64,000 bases of DNA from Streptomyces sp. NBC_01454 (GCF_036227565.1 NZ_CP109460.1:3472001-3536000), one strand, 5' to 3'; positions 27,442 through 37,225 are shown, counted from the first letter of the stretch. Program-made: numbers and translations. The notes: a model not told the origin generated them from the letters alone.

Positions 27442-28242
27442 TCAGCCCTTGGCCAGCACGAATGACGTATGGGCCGGGTCCAGCCCCGGGACCTCGGCCT
27501 CGATCCGGTAGGTGCCGGACGGCACCATGGCCGAACTCGGCGTCGCACACTGCGGACCGCTGGCCCGCCGGTCCCAGACGACGGTGCGCTGTACCGCACC
27601 CTTGGCCGGCACCTTCAGCAGCGCGGGCGCGGTGCCCGACGGGCAGTCGTTCGAGGCCCACACGCGGTCGTCGCCCGCGCTGTCGGTGATGGTGAGCACC
27701 GCGGCCTTCTTCCCGAGGTCCACCTTGCAGGCCGTACCGGCCGCGTTCTTGACCGTCAGCTCGAACTTCGGCTCGGTGCCCGGCGGGTAGGAGTGCTTGA
27801 CGCTGCGCAGGACCAACTCGGCCTTGTCGGCGACACAGTTGGGGAGGGAGGTGCCCGCCTCGACGGCATTCGCGCCGGAGCCCTGGCCGATCGGCCCGCC
27901 ACCGGAGCCGCCGGAGCCGGCACCGCCACCGGAGGCGTCGTCCTCGCCACCCGCCGAACCGGAGCCGCCGGAGCCCGAGCCGCCGCTGCCCGACTCCCCG
28001 CGTCCGCCCGGTTTTTCGCTGATCGCGGGGCCACTGCCGGAGGGGCCGGGGGTGATGGACGTCGCGGGTCCCTGTCCGTGCGGCCCCTTGCCCTCGTCGC
28101 CGCTCCCGCCGCCACCCCGGCCCAAGTTGAGGGCCCACACCACCAGAAGGGCGAGCAGGACGACGGTGGCCAGCGCAACGGCCCTCCGCCGCCAGTAGAT
28201 GGAGGAGGGAAGCGGCCCGATCGGATTGCGCAGTGATCCCAC
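27442..28242 (-). CDS. Membrane-anchored protein with Gly/Ser linker and extracellular domain
   Basis: A 266-aa protein. After a short cytoplasmic tail (GSLRNPIGPLPSSIYWRRR) comes one transmembrane helix (about 20-40), then about 80 residues of Gly/Ser/Glu-rich disordered linker and an external domain of about 130 residues. That domain has four Cys (PNCVADKAELVL, ACKVDLG, NDCPSG, GPQCATP) and looks like an all-beta fold. The last part has the DUF4232-like strand pattern (TVVWDRRASGPQC, SGTYRIEAEVPGL). The family is not certain. GTG 28242 is the start. It may be a surface-exposed binding protein. Confidence 0.8.
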   Translation of the reverse strand: MGSLRNPIGPLPSSIYWRRRAVALATVVLLALLVVWALNLGRGGGGSGDEGKGPHGQGPATSITPGPSGSGPAISEKPGGRGESGSGGSGSGGSGSAGGEDDASGGGAGSGGSGGGPIGQGSGANAVEAGTSLPNCVADKAELVLRSVKHSYPPGTEPKFELTVKNAAGTACKVDLGKKAAVLTITDSAGDDRVWASNDCPSGTAPALLKVPAKGAVQRTVVWDRRASGPQCATPSSAMVPSGTYRIEAEVPGLDPAHTSFVLAKG

Positions 28243-28493
28243 GCGGAAACTCTACGAGAGATCGGCAGCCGCACTGGCCAGTACCCGCCGCATCCGGTGC
28301 AACTTTTCTCATCATCGGCCCGGAGACGGCAGCCCGGCCGCGGTTACCTCCCGAATGGGCGCGATGCCCCGTTGGGGCCGGTCCCGTACGGCAGTTGATC
28401 ATGAACGCCCGGGCGCGGGGCCACCCCGGAGGGAAACCGGGCCGGGAGGCGCGGGGCGCCCGGCCTCACCCCCCACGTCCCGGGCACCCGGCC

Positions 28494-29012
28494 TCACCCC
28501 CGCGACCACTCCTCCTTGTGCCCGAAGCCCTGACCGTTGTCGATCAGCCGCAGCCAGTCGGGGCGCAGCTCCCACAGCGAGGTCCGCTCCAGGGCGCCGC
28601 GCAGCCGCTCGCTCCCGGCGACGAAGGGGAAGCGCGCGAGATAGACCTGCCGGCCCGCGGCCCGCTCGGCGCCGGCCAGGACGCGGCAGCGGCCCCGGCC
28701 CTGAAGCCCGGTCAGCCCGCTCCACTCCTGGCCGTCCCGCTGCGCCGTGAACGCGGCCCGGGCGCCGGGGGCAGCCAGCGCCCGGCCGTGGCGCGTGGTG
28801 GTCGCGGTGACGAAATAGAGCACCGGCCCGGCGCCGGCCGCCCCGCCGCCCGCCGCGTCGGCCGCGTAGAGCACCGCGCAGGCCTGCGGCCCGTCCTCAT
28901 CCGTGTACGCCAGCGTCATCGTCGTGTGCGCGCCGAGCGCCCGCCGGATCGCCTCCGGGCAGGCCGACCCGCCCGTACCGTTTGTGATTTCCGCACCGGT
29001 CTTTTCCGCCAT
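28494..29012 (-). CDS. Pyridoxamine 5'-phosphate oxidase-like flavin protein
   Basis: A 172-aa split-barrel protein. The core strands THTTMTLAYTDEDGPQACAVLYAAD, LYFVTATTTRHGRAL and ARAAFTAQRDGQEW (with the start AHTTMT) match the FMN/F420-binding split barrel. The helix CPEAIRRALGAH precedes it. PdxH itself is longer; small members reduce or bind flavin, F420 or haem. ATG 29012 has GAGGA at 8 nt. It is divergent from mutY. No clear partner suggests its substrate. Confidence 0.82.
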   Translation of the reverse strand: MAEKTGAEITNGTGGSACPEAIRRALGAHTTMTLAYTDEDGPQACAVLYAADAAGGGAAGAGPVLYFVTATTTRHGRALAAPGARAAFTAQRDGQEWSGLTGLQGRGRCRVLAGAERAAGRQVYLARFPFVAGSERLRGALERTSLWELRPDWLRLIDNGQGFGHKEEWSRG

Positions 29013-29204
29013 GACCGCATCCTCGCCCGGCGGGACCGGCCGGCGCGCGCCGGGCCCCCGCCCCGGGCGCAGCACCGGCTACCGCATACCGCCGGTAACC
29101 GCCACCCGTGCACCCCCGGCCGTCCTGCGCGCGGGTGGACGCGCGGCGGGGCGGGCCCGGCGCGTTTCCCGGGCGCCCCCCGACGTGCCAGGATCGGCAG
29201 TGCC

Positions 29205-30164
29205 ATGACTTCGACGCCTGTCACCACCACTGCCACGACCGCCGCCGCCGAGACCGCCCCCGCCGCCGACGCGGCCGCGGGAGCCGCCGACGGGACCGCG
29301 CTGCACGGCCCGGTCACCGACTGGTTCGACGAGCACGCCCGCGATCTGCCCTGGCGCCGCCCCGAGGCGGGCGCCTGGGGTGTGATGGTGAGCGAGTTCA
29401 TGCTGCAGCAGACCCCGGTCAGCAGAGTGCTGCCGGTCTACGAGCAGTGGCTGGCCCGCTGGCCGCGCCCCGCCGACCTGGCCGCCGAGGCGCCGGGCGA
29501 AGCGGTGCGCGCCTGGGGCCGCCTCGGCTACCCGCGCCGCGCCCTGCGTCTGCACGCCGCCGCCTCCGCCATACAGGAGCGGCACGGCGGTGACGTGCCG
29601 CGCGAGCACGCCCAGCTGCTGGCGCTGCCCGGCGTCGGCGAGTACACCGCCGCGGCGGTCGCCTCCTTCGCCTACGGGCAGCGGCACGCGGTGCTGGACA
29701 CCAATGTGCGCCGGGTGTTCGCCCGCGCGGTGGCCGGCCGTCAGTTCCCGCCGAACGCCACCACCGCGGCGGAGCGCAAGCTCGCCCGCGCCCTGCTGCC
29801 CGAGGACGAGCAGCTGGCGGCGCGCTGGGCGGCGGCCACGATGGAGCTGGGTGCGCTGTTGTGCACGGCGCGCTCGCCGGAGTGCGGCCGCTGCCCGATC
29901 GCGGCGCAGTGCGCCTGGCGGCAGGCCGGGTCTCCGGCACACGACGGTCCGCCGCGGCGCATCCAGACGTACGCCGGTACCGACCGGCAGGTGCGCGGCA
30001 AGCTGCTCGCCGTGCTGCGCGAGGCGGTCACACCGGTGCCGCAGCAGGTGCTGGACGCGGTGTGGGACGAGCCGGTGCAGCGGGCCCGGGCACTCGACGG
30101 GCTGGTCTCGGACGGTCTGGTGGAGCCGCTCGGCGGTGGCCGCTACCGGCTGCCACTGACGTAG
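29205..30164 (+). CDS. mutY: A/G-specific adenine glycosylase MutY
   Basis: Removes adenine mispaired with 8-oxoguanine. The helix-hairpin-helix is LPGVGEYTAAAVASFAYG, the catalytic Asp is in VLDTNVRRVF, and the base-excision Glu is in SEFMLQQTPVSRV. The [4Fe-4S] cluster ligands are C-x6-C-x2-C-x5-C (CTARSPECGRCPIAAQC). The Thr/Ala-rich N-terminal 30 residues are not part of the fold. The C-terminal NUDIX-like domain for 8-oxoG recognition is not evident: after the cluster only about 85 residues remain, with a winged-helix look (VLREAVTPVPQQVLDAVW). ATG 29205 starts it. Confidence 0.94.
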   Translation: MTSTPVTTTATTAAAETAPAADAAAGAADGTALHGPVTDWFDEHARDLPWRRPEAGAWGVMVSEFMLQQTPVSRVLPVYEQWLARWPRPADLAAEAPGEAVRAWGRLGYPRRALRLHAAASAIQERHGGDVPREHAQLLALPGVGEYTAAAVASFAYGQRHAVLDTNVRRVFARAVAGRQFPPNATTAAERKLARALLPEDEQLAARWAAATMELGALLCTARSPECGRCPIAAQCAWRQAGSPAHDGPPRRIQTYAGTDRQVRGKLLAVLREAVTPVPQQVLDAVWDEPVQRARALDGLVSDGLVEPLGGGRYRLPLT

Positions 30165-30196
30165 CCCGGCGGTCACCGTTCAAAGATGCACAGGGG

Positions 30197-30218
30197 CGCG
30201 GCCGCTTCGGCGGCCGCG
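30197..30218 (+). terminator. Hairpin with TTCG tetraloop after mutY
   Basis: A 9-bp stem (CGCGGCCGC, 30197-30205, with 30210-30218) is capped by the stable TTCG loop. It lies 33 bp after the mutY stop and is the likely mutY terminator. Confidence 0.65.
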
Positions 30219-30600
30219 TCTCGCGTTTCCGGGCAACCGAATCTGACTTCGTCTCATCTTTCAGGGTGCATTGCCCGGATCTTTCCGGGCGCGATGACCG
30301 AAAAGCGCTGGAATGTGCCCTGAAGAAGGCCCTCTCGCGGGCCGGTTGCCGCGCCGTCACAGCCCCTAGACCTTCCGGCGGGGCGCTTCTCCCCCCGGAG
30401 TATGACGCCCGGGAACCCGCGCTCCGTCCGAGGTATGACCCCTCGCGGGCTGTTACACAACCGAGGGTTTTCCGTGCATCCGCTGTGGTGCCGACGCACA
30501 CTACGCCGCAACACCCCCTCCGTAGCGTCTCCCTCACGTGCTGGAGATGACCGCCAGCACGGTCAACGTGGGGAATCGAAAGCGGATCGGAGGCGTCGAT
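30219..30600 (+). other. Long 5' region of sigE, no gene seen
   Basis: About 380 bp with no convincing coding frame. It is less GC-rich than its neighbours and includes a run around 30440-30540 (TTACACAACCGAGG and following) suited to a promoter. By analogy with S. coelicolor, sigE is transcribed under control of CseB, so the CseB binding site should be in this stretch. I cannot locate it by eye. Confidence 0.4.
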
Positions 30601-31158
30601 ATGGCGACCAGCGGCGGCAAGGTACTGGACTTCGAAGAGTACGTGCGGACGCGGCAGGAGGCACTGCTGCGGAGCGCCCGGCGTCTGGTACCCGACCCGG
30701 TCGACGCCCAGGACCTCCTGCAGACGGCACTGGTGCGCACCTACGGCCGCTGGGACGGCATCGCGGACAAGTCGCTGGCCGACGCCTACCTCCGCCGCGT
30801 CATGATCAACACGCGGACCGAGTGGTGGCGGGCGCGCAAGCTGGAGGAGGTGCCCACCGAGCAGCTTCCGGACGCGAGCGTGGACGACGGCGCCGAGCAG
30901 CGCGCCGACCGCGCCCTGCTGATGGACATCCTCGGGGTGCTGGCGCCCAAGCAGCGCAGCGTCGTCGTGCTGCGACACTGGGAGCAGATGAGCACGGAGG
31001 AGACCGCGGCGGCGCTCGGCATGTCCACGGGTACCGTGAAGAGCACCCTGCACCGCGCCCTGGCGCGGCTGCGCCAGGAGCTGCAGATGCGTGACATCGA
31101 TGCCCGGATGCTGGAGCGCGGCGAGCGGGGGCGGGGGCAGGAGCGGTGCGCGGCCTGA
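30601..31158 (+). CDS. sigE: RNA polymerase sigma factor SigE
   Basis: ECF sigma factor for cell-envelope stress. After a short tail the protein reads FEEYVRTRQEALLRSARRLV and PDPVDAQDLLQTALVRTYGRW, region 2, followed by region 4 (LAPKQRSVVVLRHWEQMSTE, EETAAALGMSTGTVKSTLHR). This is the streptomycete SigE sequence type. ATG 30601 follows GGAGG at 8 nt; an upstream GTG frame is not favoured. No anti-sigma factor is linked; instead the gene is followed by cseA, cseB and cseC, the known way this sigma factor is regulated. SigE turns on cell-wall polymer genes. Confidence 0.96.
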   Translation: MATSGGKVLDFEEYVRTRQEALLRSARRLVPDPVDAQDLLQTALVRTYGRWDGIADKSLADAYLRRVMINTRTEWWRARKLEEVPTEQLPDASVDDGAEQRADRALLMDILGVLAPKQRSVVVLRHWEQMSTEETAAALGMSTGTVKSTLHRALARLRQELQMRDIDARMLERGERGRGQERCAA

Positions 31159-31336
31159 CCGGCGGCGCACGGCCCGTGACGCACCGCACGACGCACCGCA
31201 CGGCGCGGCGTACACGCACCATCATGGCGTTATCAAACAAAGCGGACACATCGGCGGGTGCCTTACGGCTCCCAGCTGTACGCGCGACAATCACATCAGG
31301 AACAGCAGCGGGAACAGCAGCTGTGCGAGCAGCACG

Positions 31337-32005
31337 GTGAGCGGGAGCGGATTGTCCAGGAACAGGTTGACCAGAACGGGGTTGACCAAAGGCGGCGCGG
31401 CCACGGCAGGAGTGGCCGCCGTCGGCCTTTTGCTGGCCGGATGCAATCCCGGCGGCGAGGGCGTGCGCACCGAGGGGTCGGCCGGCACCACCCCCGCTCC
31501 CAAGGGTGCGGTGAACACCACCCCCACCCCGACCTCGGCCCCCAAGGGCAAGAAGGTCAACGCGATCCAGCTGCTGCGGGGTGACCCCAAGGTCGGCGCG
31601 TATGTGAAGAAGACCCTCTACAAGCCGTGCGCCGCCGACGCGTACCCGGTCGAGGTGACCTATGCGTCCCTGACCGGCAGCTCGTCCCCCGATATCATCG
31701 TCAACGTCATGACCTGCGCGGACTCCGTCGGCATCGGCTCCTACGTCTACCGCAAGCACGGTGGCGCGAAGGGCGGGTACGACGAGGTGTACGCCAATGA
31801 ACAGCCGTCGGTGTACGCGGGGATCAACAAGGGCGAGCTGGAGGTCTCCCGACAGACCTACGCCGCCCGTGACAAGGTGTGCTGCCCTTCCGGAGAGGAC
31901 GTGACCAGCTACCGCTGGAAGAACGGCCGCTTCACCGAGCACACCAGCTCCCACACGGACTACAACAAGGCCACGCCGGACGACGGCACGGAATCGGAGG
32001 GTTGA
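31337..32005 (+). CDS. cseA: Envelope-stress lipoprotein CseA
   Basis: A lipoprotein with a signal peptide (LTRTGLTKGGAATAGVAAVGLLLAGC, in parts LTKGGAATAG and AVGLLLAGC) and a Thr/Pro-rich tether. A folded domain of about 160 aa follows, with Cys in KPCAADAY, MTCADS and VCCPSGED. In S. coelicolor the equivalent protein sits on the outer membrane face and lowers SigE activity. GTG 31337 is the best start; TTG codons at about 31366 are also possible. It lies between sigE and cseB in the conserved order sigE-cseA-cseB-cseC. Confidence 0.85.
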   Translation: MSGSGLSRNRLTRTGLTKGGAATAGVAAVGLLLAGCNPGGEGVRTEGSAGTTPAPKGAVNTTPTPTSAPKGKKVNAIQLLRGDPKVGAYVKKTLYKPCAADAYPVEVTYASLTGSSSPDIIVNVMTCADSVGIGSYVYRKHGGAKGGYDEVYANEQPSVYAGINKGELEVSRQTYAARDKVCCPSGEDVTSYRWKNGRFTEHTSSHTDYNKATPDDGTESEG

Positions 32006-32014
32006 GACAACCGC

Positions 32015-32725
<711 letters not shown>

Positions 32726-32733
32726 CACCGCCG

Positions 32734-34038
32734 GTGGTCAGGCTGGCCCTGCGGACGGGGCTGAGATGGAAGCTCAGTGCCGCGATCGCGCTCGTGGGAG
32801 CGCTGGTCGCGATCGCGCTGAGCCTTGTCGTGCACAACGCCGCCCGGCACTCCATGCTCGACAGCAGCCGCGATGATCAGATCGAGCTGCTCGACCTGAC
32901 TCAGCGGATCTTCGAGTCGACCAACCGGCTGCAGTTCGGCGCCAAGATCAACGATCCGGAGCTGCCGGAGCCGCTGCGGGACGAGGTCGCCAAGGACAAG
33001 CGCGCCACCTACCTCGACGACACCGGGGAGGCCGCCCCCGACGTGTGGGCCGCCGCCCCGCTCGGCAACGGCCGGGTGCTCTCCGTCCACAAGCGGTCCC
33101 CCAACCGCTTCACCGTCCTGGACGACCTGGACCAGGCGCTGGTCATCGGCTCGACCGCGGTGGTGGTCGGCGGATGTGCGCTGGGCGTCCTCGTCGGCGG
33201 ACGGCTCTCGCAGCGGCTGCGGAAGGCCGCCGCGGCCGCCGGGAAGCTCGCCGACGGCGACACCTCGGTCCGTATCCGCGACGAGGTCGGCAGCGGGCGG
33301 GTGCGCGATGAGACCGACGATCTGGCCTGGGCCGTGGACGCCATGTCCGACGCCCTCCAGGAGCGCATCGAGGCCGAGCGGCGGGTCACCGCCGATATCG
33401 CGCACGAGCTGCGCACCCCCGTCACCGGGCTGCTGACCGCCGCCGAGCTGCTGCCGCCCGGCCGCCCCTCCGAGCTGGTCCGCGACCGGGCGCAGGCGCT
33501 GCGCACCCTCGTCGAGGACGTCCTGGAAGTGGCCCGGCTGGACGGCCATGCGGAGCGCGCCGAGCTGCAGGACGTGGTGCTCGGCGAATTCGTCTCCCGC
33601 CGGGTGCACGCCCTCGACCCCGGCATCATCGTCGAGATCGCGCGGGATGCCGACGTCACCACCGACCCGCGCCGCCTGGAGCGGATCCTCGGCAACCTCA
33701 TCGCCAATGCCGCCCGGCACGGCCGGCCGCCGATCGAGGTCACCGTCGAGGGCCGGGTCCTGCGGGTCCGCGACCACGGTGCGGGCTTCCCCGAGGCGCT
33801 GCTGCGGGAGGGCCCGAGCCGCTTCCGCACCGGCAGCAGCGACCGGGCCGGCCGCGGCCACGGCCTGGGCCTGACCATCGCGGCCGGCCAGGCCCGCGTC
33901 CTGGGCGCCCGCCTCACCTTCCGCAACGCCGATGAGCTCACCGACGGCTCGACCGGCGCCGTCTCCGTCCTCTGGCTCCCGGAGAACGCGCCCACCAACA
34001 CGGGCAGCTTCCCCGTCATCCAGCTTCCCGACCGCTGA
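32734..34038 (+). CDS. cseC: Sensor histidine kinase CseC
   Basis: A 434-aa membrane kinase with two transmembrane helices (about 13-34 and 136-156). These enclose an extracellular sensor of about 100 residues that detects cell-wall damage such as that caused by antibiotics. A HAMP segment (about 157-215) leads to the H-box ADIAHELRTPVTG (His224), the N-box LGNLIANAARHG, and G-boxes DHGAGFP and GHGLGLTIA. GTG 32734 starts it. It is the last gene of the sigE-cseABC operon, followed by a strong hairpin. Confidence 0.95.
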   Translation: MVRLALRTGLRWKLSAAIALVGALVAIALSLVVHNAARHSMLDSSRDDQIELLDLTQRIFESTNRLQFGAKINDPELPEPLRDEVAKDKRATYLDDTGEAAPDVWAAAPLGNGRVLSVHKRSPNRFTVLDDLDQALVIGSTAVVVGGCALGVLVGGRLSQRLRKAAAAAGKLADGDTSVRIRDEVGSGRVRDETDDLAWAVDAMSDALQERIEAERRVTADIAHELRTPVTGLLTAAELLPPGRPSELVRDRAQALRTLVEDVLEVARLDGHAERAELQDVVLGEFVSRRVHALDPGIIVEIARDADVTTDPRRLERILGNLIANAARHGRPPIEVTVEGRVLRVRDHGAGFPEALLREGPSRFRTGSSDRAGRGHGLGLTIAAGQARVLGARLTFRNADELTDGSTGAVSVLWLPENAPTNTGSFPVIQLPDR

Positions 34039-34122
34039 CGAAGGCGGCGCCGGTCTTGCCGGGCCCCGGGCCCGGCGGTCCACGGCGTCCCGCGCCCTGC
34101 ACGGCCCGGCCCGGAACCAGCA

Positions 34123-34157
34123 CAGCGGCCCCCGGCAGACTTCTGCCGGGGCCGCTG
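34123..34157. terminator. Bidirectional hairpin between cseC and the MFS gene
   Basis: The arm 34123-34138 pairs with 34143-34157 with a single unpaired C/G step and the loop ACTT. It ends the sigE operon and probably also the converging MFS transcript. Confidence 0.75.
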
Positions 34158-34178
34158 TGGCCGAGAACTGGGACCGGG

Positions 34179-35819
34179 TCAGACGGTCTCCGCCATCGCC
34201 ATCCGGTCCACCGGAGCGTCCCCACCCTCCGGGCTCTCGGCAGTCGGTGTCGGGGCGCCGCGCAGCGGCACCTCCTTGAGGAACCAGGCCGCGGCGAAGC
34301 CCACAATGCTGATCACCGCGCCCCACAGGAAGACGTGGTGGGTGCCGGTGGCCACCGCGTGGTCGTACGCGTCCTTGATCGCCGGCGGGAGCTTGGCCAG
34401 CCCCTTCGGGTCCATCTGGGCCCCGCCGCCGGTCATCTTCGCGCCGGCCGCGCCGATCCGCTCGGCCATCGTGGTCTGCACCTGGTGGGTGAAGATCGCA
34501 CCGAAGATCGCGACGCCGAAGGAGCCGCCGATCGTGCGGAAGAGGGTCGCGGAGGACGAGCCGACGCCCAGGTCCTTCATCTCGACGCTGTTCTGCGCGA
34601 TCAGCATCGTGGTCTGCATCAGGAAGCCCATACCGGCGCCGAGCACCGCCATGTAGAGACCCGACGTGAAGCGGGTGGTGCCGGTGTCCATCAGGGACAG
34701 CAGCGCCAGGCCCGCGGTGATCAGGCCGCCGCCGACCACGACGAAGATCTTGTACTTGCCGGTCCGGGTGGTCACCCGCCCGGCGAACAGCGACACGGCC
34801 ATCATCGCGAGCAGCATCGGCAGCAGCAGCAGACCGGAGTTGGTGGCCGAGGCGTTCTGCACGGTCTGCTGGAACAGCGGCAGGAACGTCATCGACCCGA
34901 ACATCACGAAGCCGACCAGGAAGCCGATCAGGGTGACCAGCGCGAAGTTGCCGTTACGGAAGATGTGCAGCGGCAGCACCGGCTCGCCGACCTTGCGCTC
35001 CACCACCACGAAGAGGGCGAGCGCCACGACGCCGAGCGCCCCGAGGCCGATGATCTGGCCGGACAGCCAGTCGTACTCGGTGCCGCCCCAGGTGGTGATC
35101 AGCACCAGCGAGGTGATGCCCAGGGTGAGCAGCGCGGCGCCGGCGTAGTCGATCCGGGTCTGCGACCGCTTCTTCGGCAGATGCAGCACCGCGGTCACCA
35201 TGACCAGCGCGATCGCACCGAGCGGCAGGTTGATGTAGAAGCTCCAGCGCCAGCCGAGGTGGTCGGTGATGCTGCCGCCGACCAGCGGTCCGCCGATCAT
35301 CGCGACGGCCATGACACCGGCCATCATGCCCTGGTACTTGCCGCGCTCCCGCGGCGGAATCAGCTCGCCGATGATCGCCATGACGCCGACCATCAGACCG
35401 CCCGCGCCCAGACCCTGCACCGCGCGGAAGCCGATCAGCTGCCCCATGTCCTGCGCCATGCCGGACAGCGCGGAGCCGATCAGGAAGAGCACGATCGACG
35501 ACAGGAAGACGCCCTTGCGTCCGTACATGTCGCCGAGCTTGCCCCAGATCGGCGTCGAGGCCGCGGTCGCGAGCGTGTACGCGGTCACCACCCAGGACAG
35601 GTGGTCCATCCCGCCCAGTTCACCGACGATCGTCGGCATCGCGGTGCCGACGATCATGTTGTCCAGCATCGCGAGCAACATCGCGATCATCAGCGCGAAG
35701 AGCACCACCCGCACGCTGGCCGGCTGCTTGTCCCCCGTGTGCTGTGCGGCGTCCGGTCTTCCCGTCGACGCCGGTATCCGTCCGTCCCCCGTCGGGGTCG
35801 CAGAGCGCGACTTCCCCAT
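34179..35819 (-). CDS. MFS drug exporter, DHA2 (EmrB/QacA) family
   Basis: A 546-aa proton-driven efflux pump of the 14-helix DHA2 class. Motifs seen: motif D1 (LDNMIVGTAMPTIVGELG), motif A (GKLGDMYGRKGVFL) and the antiporter motif C (GGPLVGGSITDHLGWRWSFY). The long external loop before the last helix is Gly/Ala-rich (TGGGAQMDPKGLAKLPP). ATG 35819 has a purine-rich site just upstream. It is divergent from a TetR gene with paired palindromes between them, a standard drug-pump locus. The substrate is unknown. Confidence 0.95.
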   Translation of the reverse strand: MGKSRSATPTGDGRIPASTGRPDAAQHTGDKQPASVRVVLFALMIAMLLAMLDNMIVGTAMPTIVGELGGMDHLSWVVTAYTLATAASTPIWGKLGDMYGRKGVFLSSIVLFLIGSALSGMAQDMGQLIGFRAVQGLGAGGLMVGVMAIIGELIPPRERGKYQGMMAGVMAVAMIGGPLVGGSITDHLGWRWSFYINLPLGAIALVMVTAVLHLPKKRSQTRIDYAGAALLTLGITSLVLITTWGGTEYDWLSGQIIGLGALGVVALALFVVVERKVGEPVLPLHIFRNGNFALVTLIGFLVGFVMFGSMTFLPLFQQTVQNASATNSGLLLLPMLLAMMAVSLFAGRVTTRTGKYKIFVVVGGGLITAGLALLSLMDTGTTRFTSGLYMAVLGAGMGFLMQTTMLIAQNSVEMKDLGVGSSSATLFRTIGGSFGVAIFGAIFTHQVQTTMAERIGAAGAKMTGGGAQMDPKGLAKLPPAIKDAYDHAVATGTHHVFLWGAVISIVGFAAAWFLKEVPLRGAPTPTAESPEGGDAPVDRMAMAETV

Positions 35820-35834
35820 TACTCACTCCCACTT

Positions 35835-35852
35835 ACTTGCCGCCCGGCTAGT
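35835..35852. promoter_or_regulatory. Operator candidate 1 between the MFS and TetR genes
   Basis: ACTTGCCGCCCGGCTAGT has arms matching at 7 of 9 positions. It lies 16 bp upstream of the MFS start on the MFS side of the divergent region. It shares the form ACTTG-N8-C(A/T)AGT with the second site 46 bp away. Confidence 0.55.
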
Positions 35853-35880
35853 TCAGTACAGTGAAGAAGGTAGGCGGCCA

Positions 35881-35898
35881 ACTTGCCGGGCGTCAAGT
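35881..35898. promoter_or_regulatory. Operator candidate 2 between the MFS and TetR genes
   Basis: ACTTGCCGGGCGTCAAGT is the second site of the same design (arms match at 7 of 9), 46 bp downstream of the first and on the TetR side. Together with outer bases the two regions also form an 18-bp inverted repeat (35831-35848 with 35885-35902, 17 of 18 matching). Both fit binding by the adjacent TetR repressor. Confidence 0.6.
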
Positions 35899-35960
35899 AA
35901 GTTTCTCTCCGGCCCGACCGGGCAGCCCTCTGACCAGTACCGACGACGCAGGAGAGCACC

Positions 35961-36572
35961 ATGAGCACACAAGGGCGCAGGGGGAACACCCACCAGCGCA
36001 TTCAGGACGTCGCTCTGGAGCTGTTCTCCGAACACGGCTACGAGAAGACCTCGCTGCGCGAGATCGCGGAAAAGCTGGAGGTCACGAAGGCGGCGCTGTA
36101 CTACCACTTCAAGACCAAGGAAGACATCGTCATCAGCCTGTTCCAGGACCTGACCAGGCCCATCGACGACCTGGTGGCCTGGGCCGGGGAACAGCCGCGC
36201 ACCCTGGAGACCAAGCAGGAGATCATCCGCCGCTACAGCGAGGCGCTGCGGTCGGCCGAACCCCTCTTCCGTTTCATGCAGGAGAACCAGGCCGCGGTGC
36301 GCGAGCTGAGCATCGGCGAGCGCTTCAAGGAGCGGATGCTGACGCTCTGCGACCTCCTGAAGGAGCCCGAGTCGGAGCTGGCGGATCAGGTGCGCTGCGT
36401 CACGGCGCTGTTCTCGATGCACGCGGGCATGTTCGCGATGCAGCACGTGGAGGGCGACCCCGAGGAGAAGCGCAAGGCCATCCTCGAGGTCGCCACAGAA
36501 CTGGTCACGGCGGCAAACCCGCCGAGCCGCCGGCCAGCCCGGCCGGACTCAGCTCAGACGGCGTCGCCGTGA
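35961..36572 (+). CDS. TetR-family repressor, likely of the divergent MFS pump
   Basis: A 203-aa TetR protein. The helix-turn-helix is HQRIQDVALELFSEHGYEKT, SLREIAEKLEVTKAALYYHF, KTKEDIVISLF. The C-terminal domain is the TetR_C_33-like type with SAEPLFRFMQENQAAVREL. ATG 35961 follows GGAGAG. The divergent placement beside a DHA2 pump and the two operator-like palindromes suggest that a pump substrate releases it from DNA. Confidence 0.92.
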   Translation: MSTQGRRGNTHQRIQDVALELFSEHGYEKTSLREIAEKLEVTKAALYYHFKTKEDIVISLFQDLTRPIDDLVAWAGEQPRTLETKQEIIRRYSEALRSAEPLFRFMQENQAAVRELSIGERFKERMLTLCDLLKEPESELADQVRCVTALFSMHAGMFAMQHVEGDPEEKRKAILEVATELVTAANPPSRRPARPDSAQTASP

Positions 36573-37225
36573 GCCCGCAGGAATCCGGTCGGCTCGATGC
36601 CCGACCCGTAGTTGGGGCCGGTGCGGACCTCGAAGTGCAGGTGGGGGCCGGTGGAGTTACCCGTGCTGCCGGACAGGCCGATGTTCTGGCCGGTGCCGAC
36701 CTGCTGGCCGACCTGCACCTGGATCTGTGACAGGTGGGCGTACTGGGTGTACATGCCGTTCTCGTGCTGGATCACGATGGCGTTGCCGTACGCCGGGCCG
36801 TCGCCGCCGCCCCAGGGGCCGGCCTTGACGACGGTGCCCTTGTGGACGGCCTTGACCTGGGTGCCGGTCGGCACGACGAAGTCCTGACCACTGTGCTTGT
36901 GCGACCAGTGGCTGCCGGCGATGCCGAAGGGCTCGCCCAGGGTGTACTTGGCGACCGGCTTGACCCAGGCGTCGGCCTTCTTGGCCGCGTCCTTCTTCGC
37001 CTTGGCCGCGGTGGCCTTGGCGTCGGCGACGGACTTGACCTGCGCGTCGGCCTGCGCGGTGACGGTGGAACCGACACCCGAGGCGAGGTGCTGCAGACCC
37101 GCGTCGGCGGCGGTGGCGATACCGGCACCCAGCGCGGCGGTCACGCCGATACCGGCGGCCACGACGGCGGCGCGATTGCGCAGCGCGGACTTCTTCGAAT
37201 TGCGGAGAGCGGTGAACTTGGACAT
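36554..37225 (-). CDS. M23-family cell-wall peptidase
   Basis: A secreted peptidoglycan endopeptidase of the lysostaphin/LytM type, 223 aa. The signal peptide includes SKKSALRNRAAVVAAGIGVT and a Thr-Ala cleavage area (GIATAADAG). An Ala/Lys-rich helical spacer follows. The catalytic domain has the zinc motif H-x3-D in HKHSGQDFVVPTG, then MYTQYAHLSQ and the HxH motif GPHLHFEVR. The metal-binding set is complete. Start ATG 37225 has GGAGGG at 9 nt. The 3' end overlaps the TetR gene by 19 bp in opposite directions. It cuts cross-bridges during growth or sporulation. Confidence 0.93.
   Translation of the reverse strand: MSKFTALRNSKKSALRNRAAVVAAGIGVTAALGAGIATAADAGLQHLASGVGSTVTAQADAQVKSVADAKATAAKAKKDAAKKADAWVKPVAKYTLGEPFGIAGSHWSHKHSGQDFVVPTGTQVKAVHKGTVVKAGPWGGGDGPAYGNAIVIQHENGMYTQYAHLSQIQVQVGQQVGTGQNIGLSGSTGNSTGPHLHFEVRTGPNYGSGIEPTGFLRAHGDAV

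Noticed and set aside
30254..30514. 86-codon minus-strand frame between mutY and sigE
   Set aside because: It lies in the sigE promoter region, has no ribosome site and its composition is not that of a protein-coding streptomycete frame.
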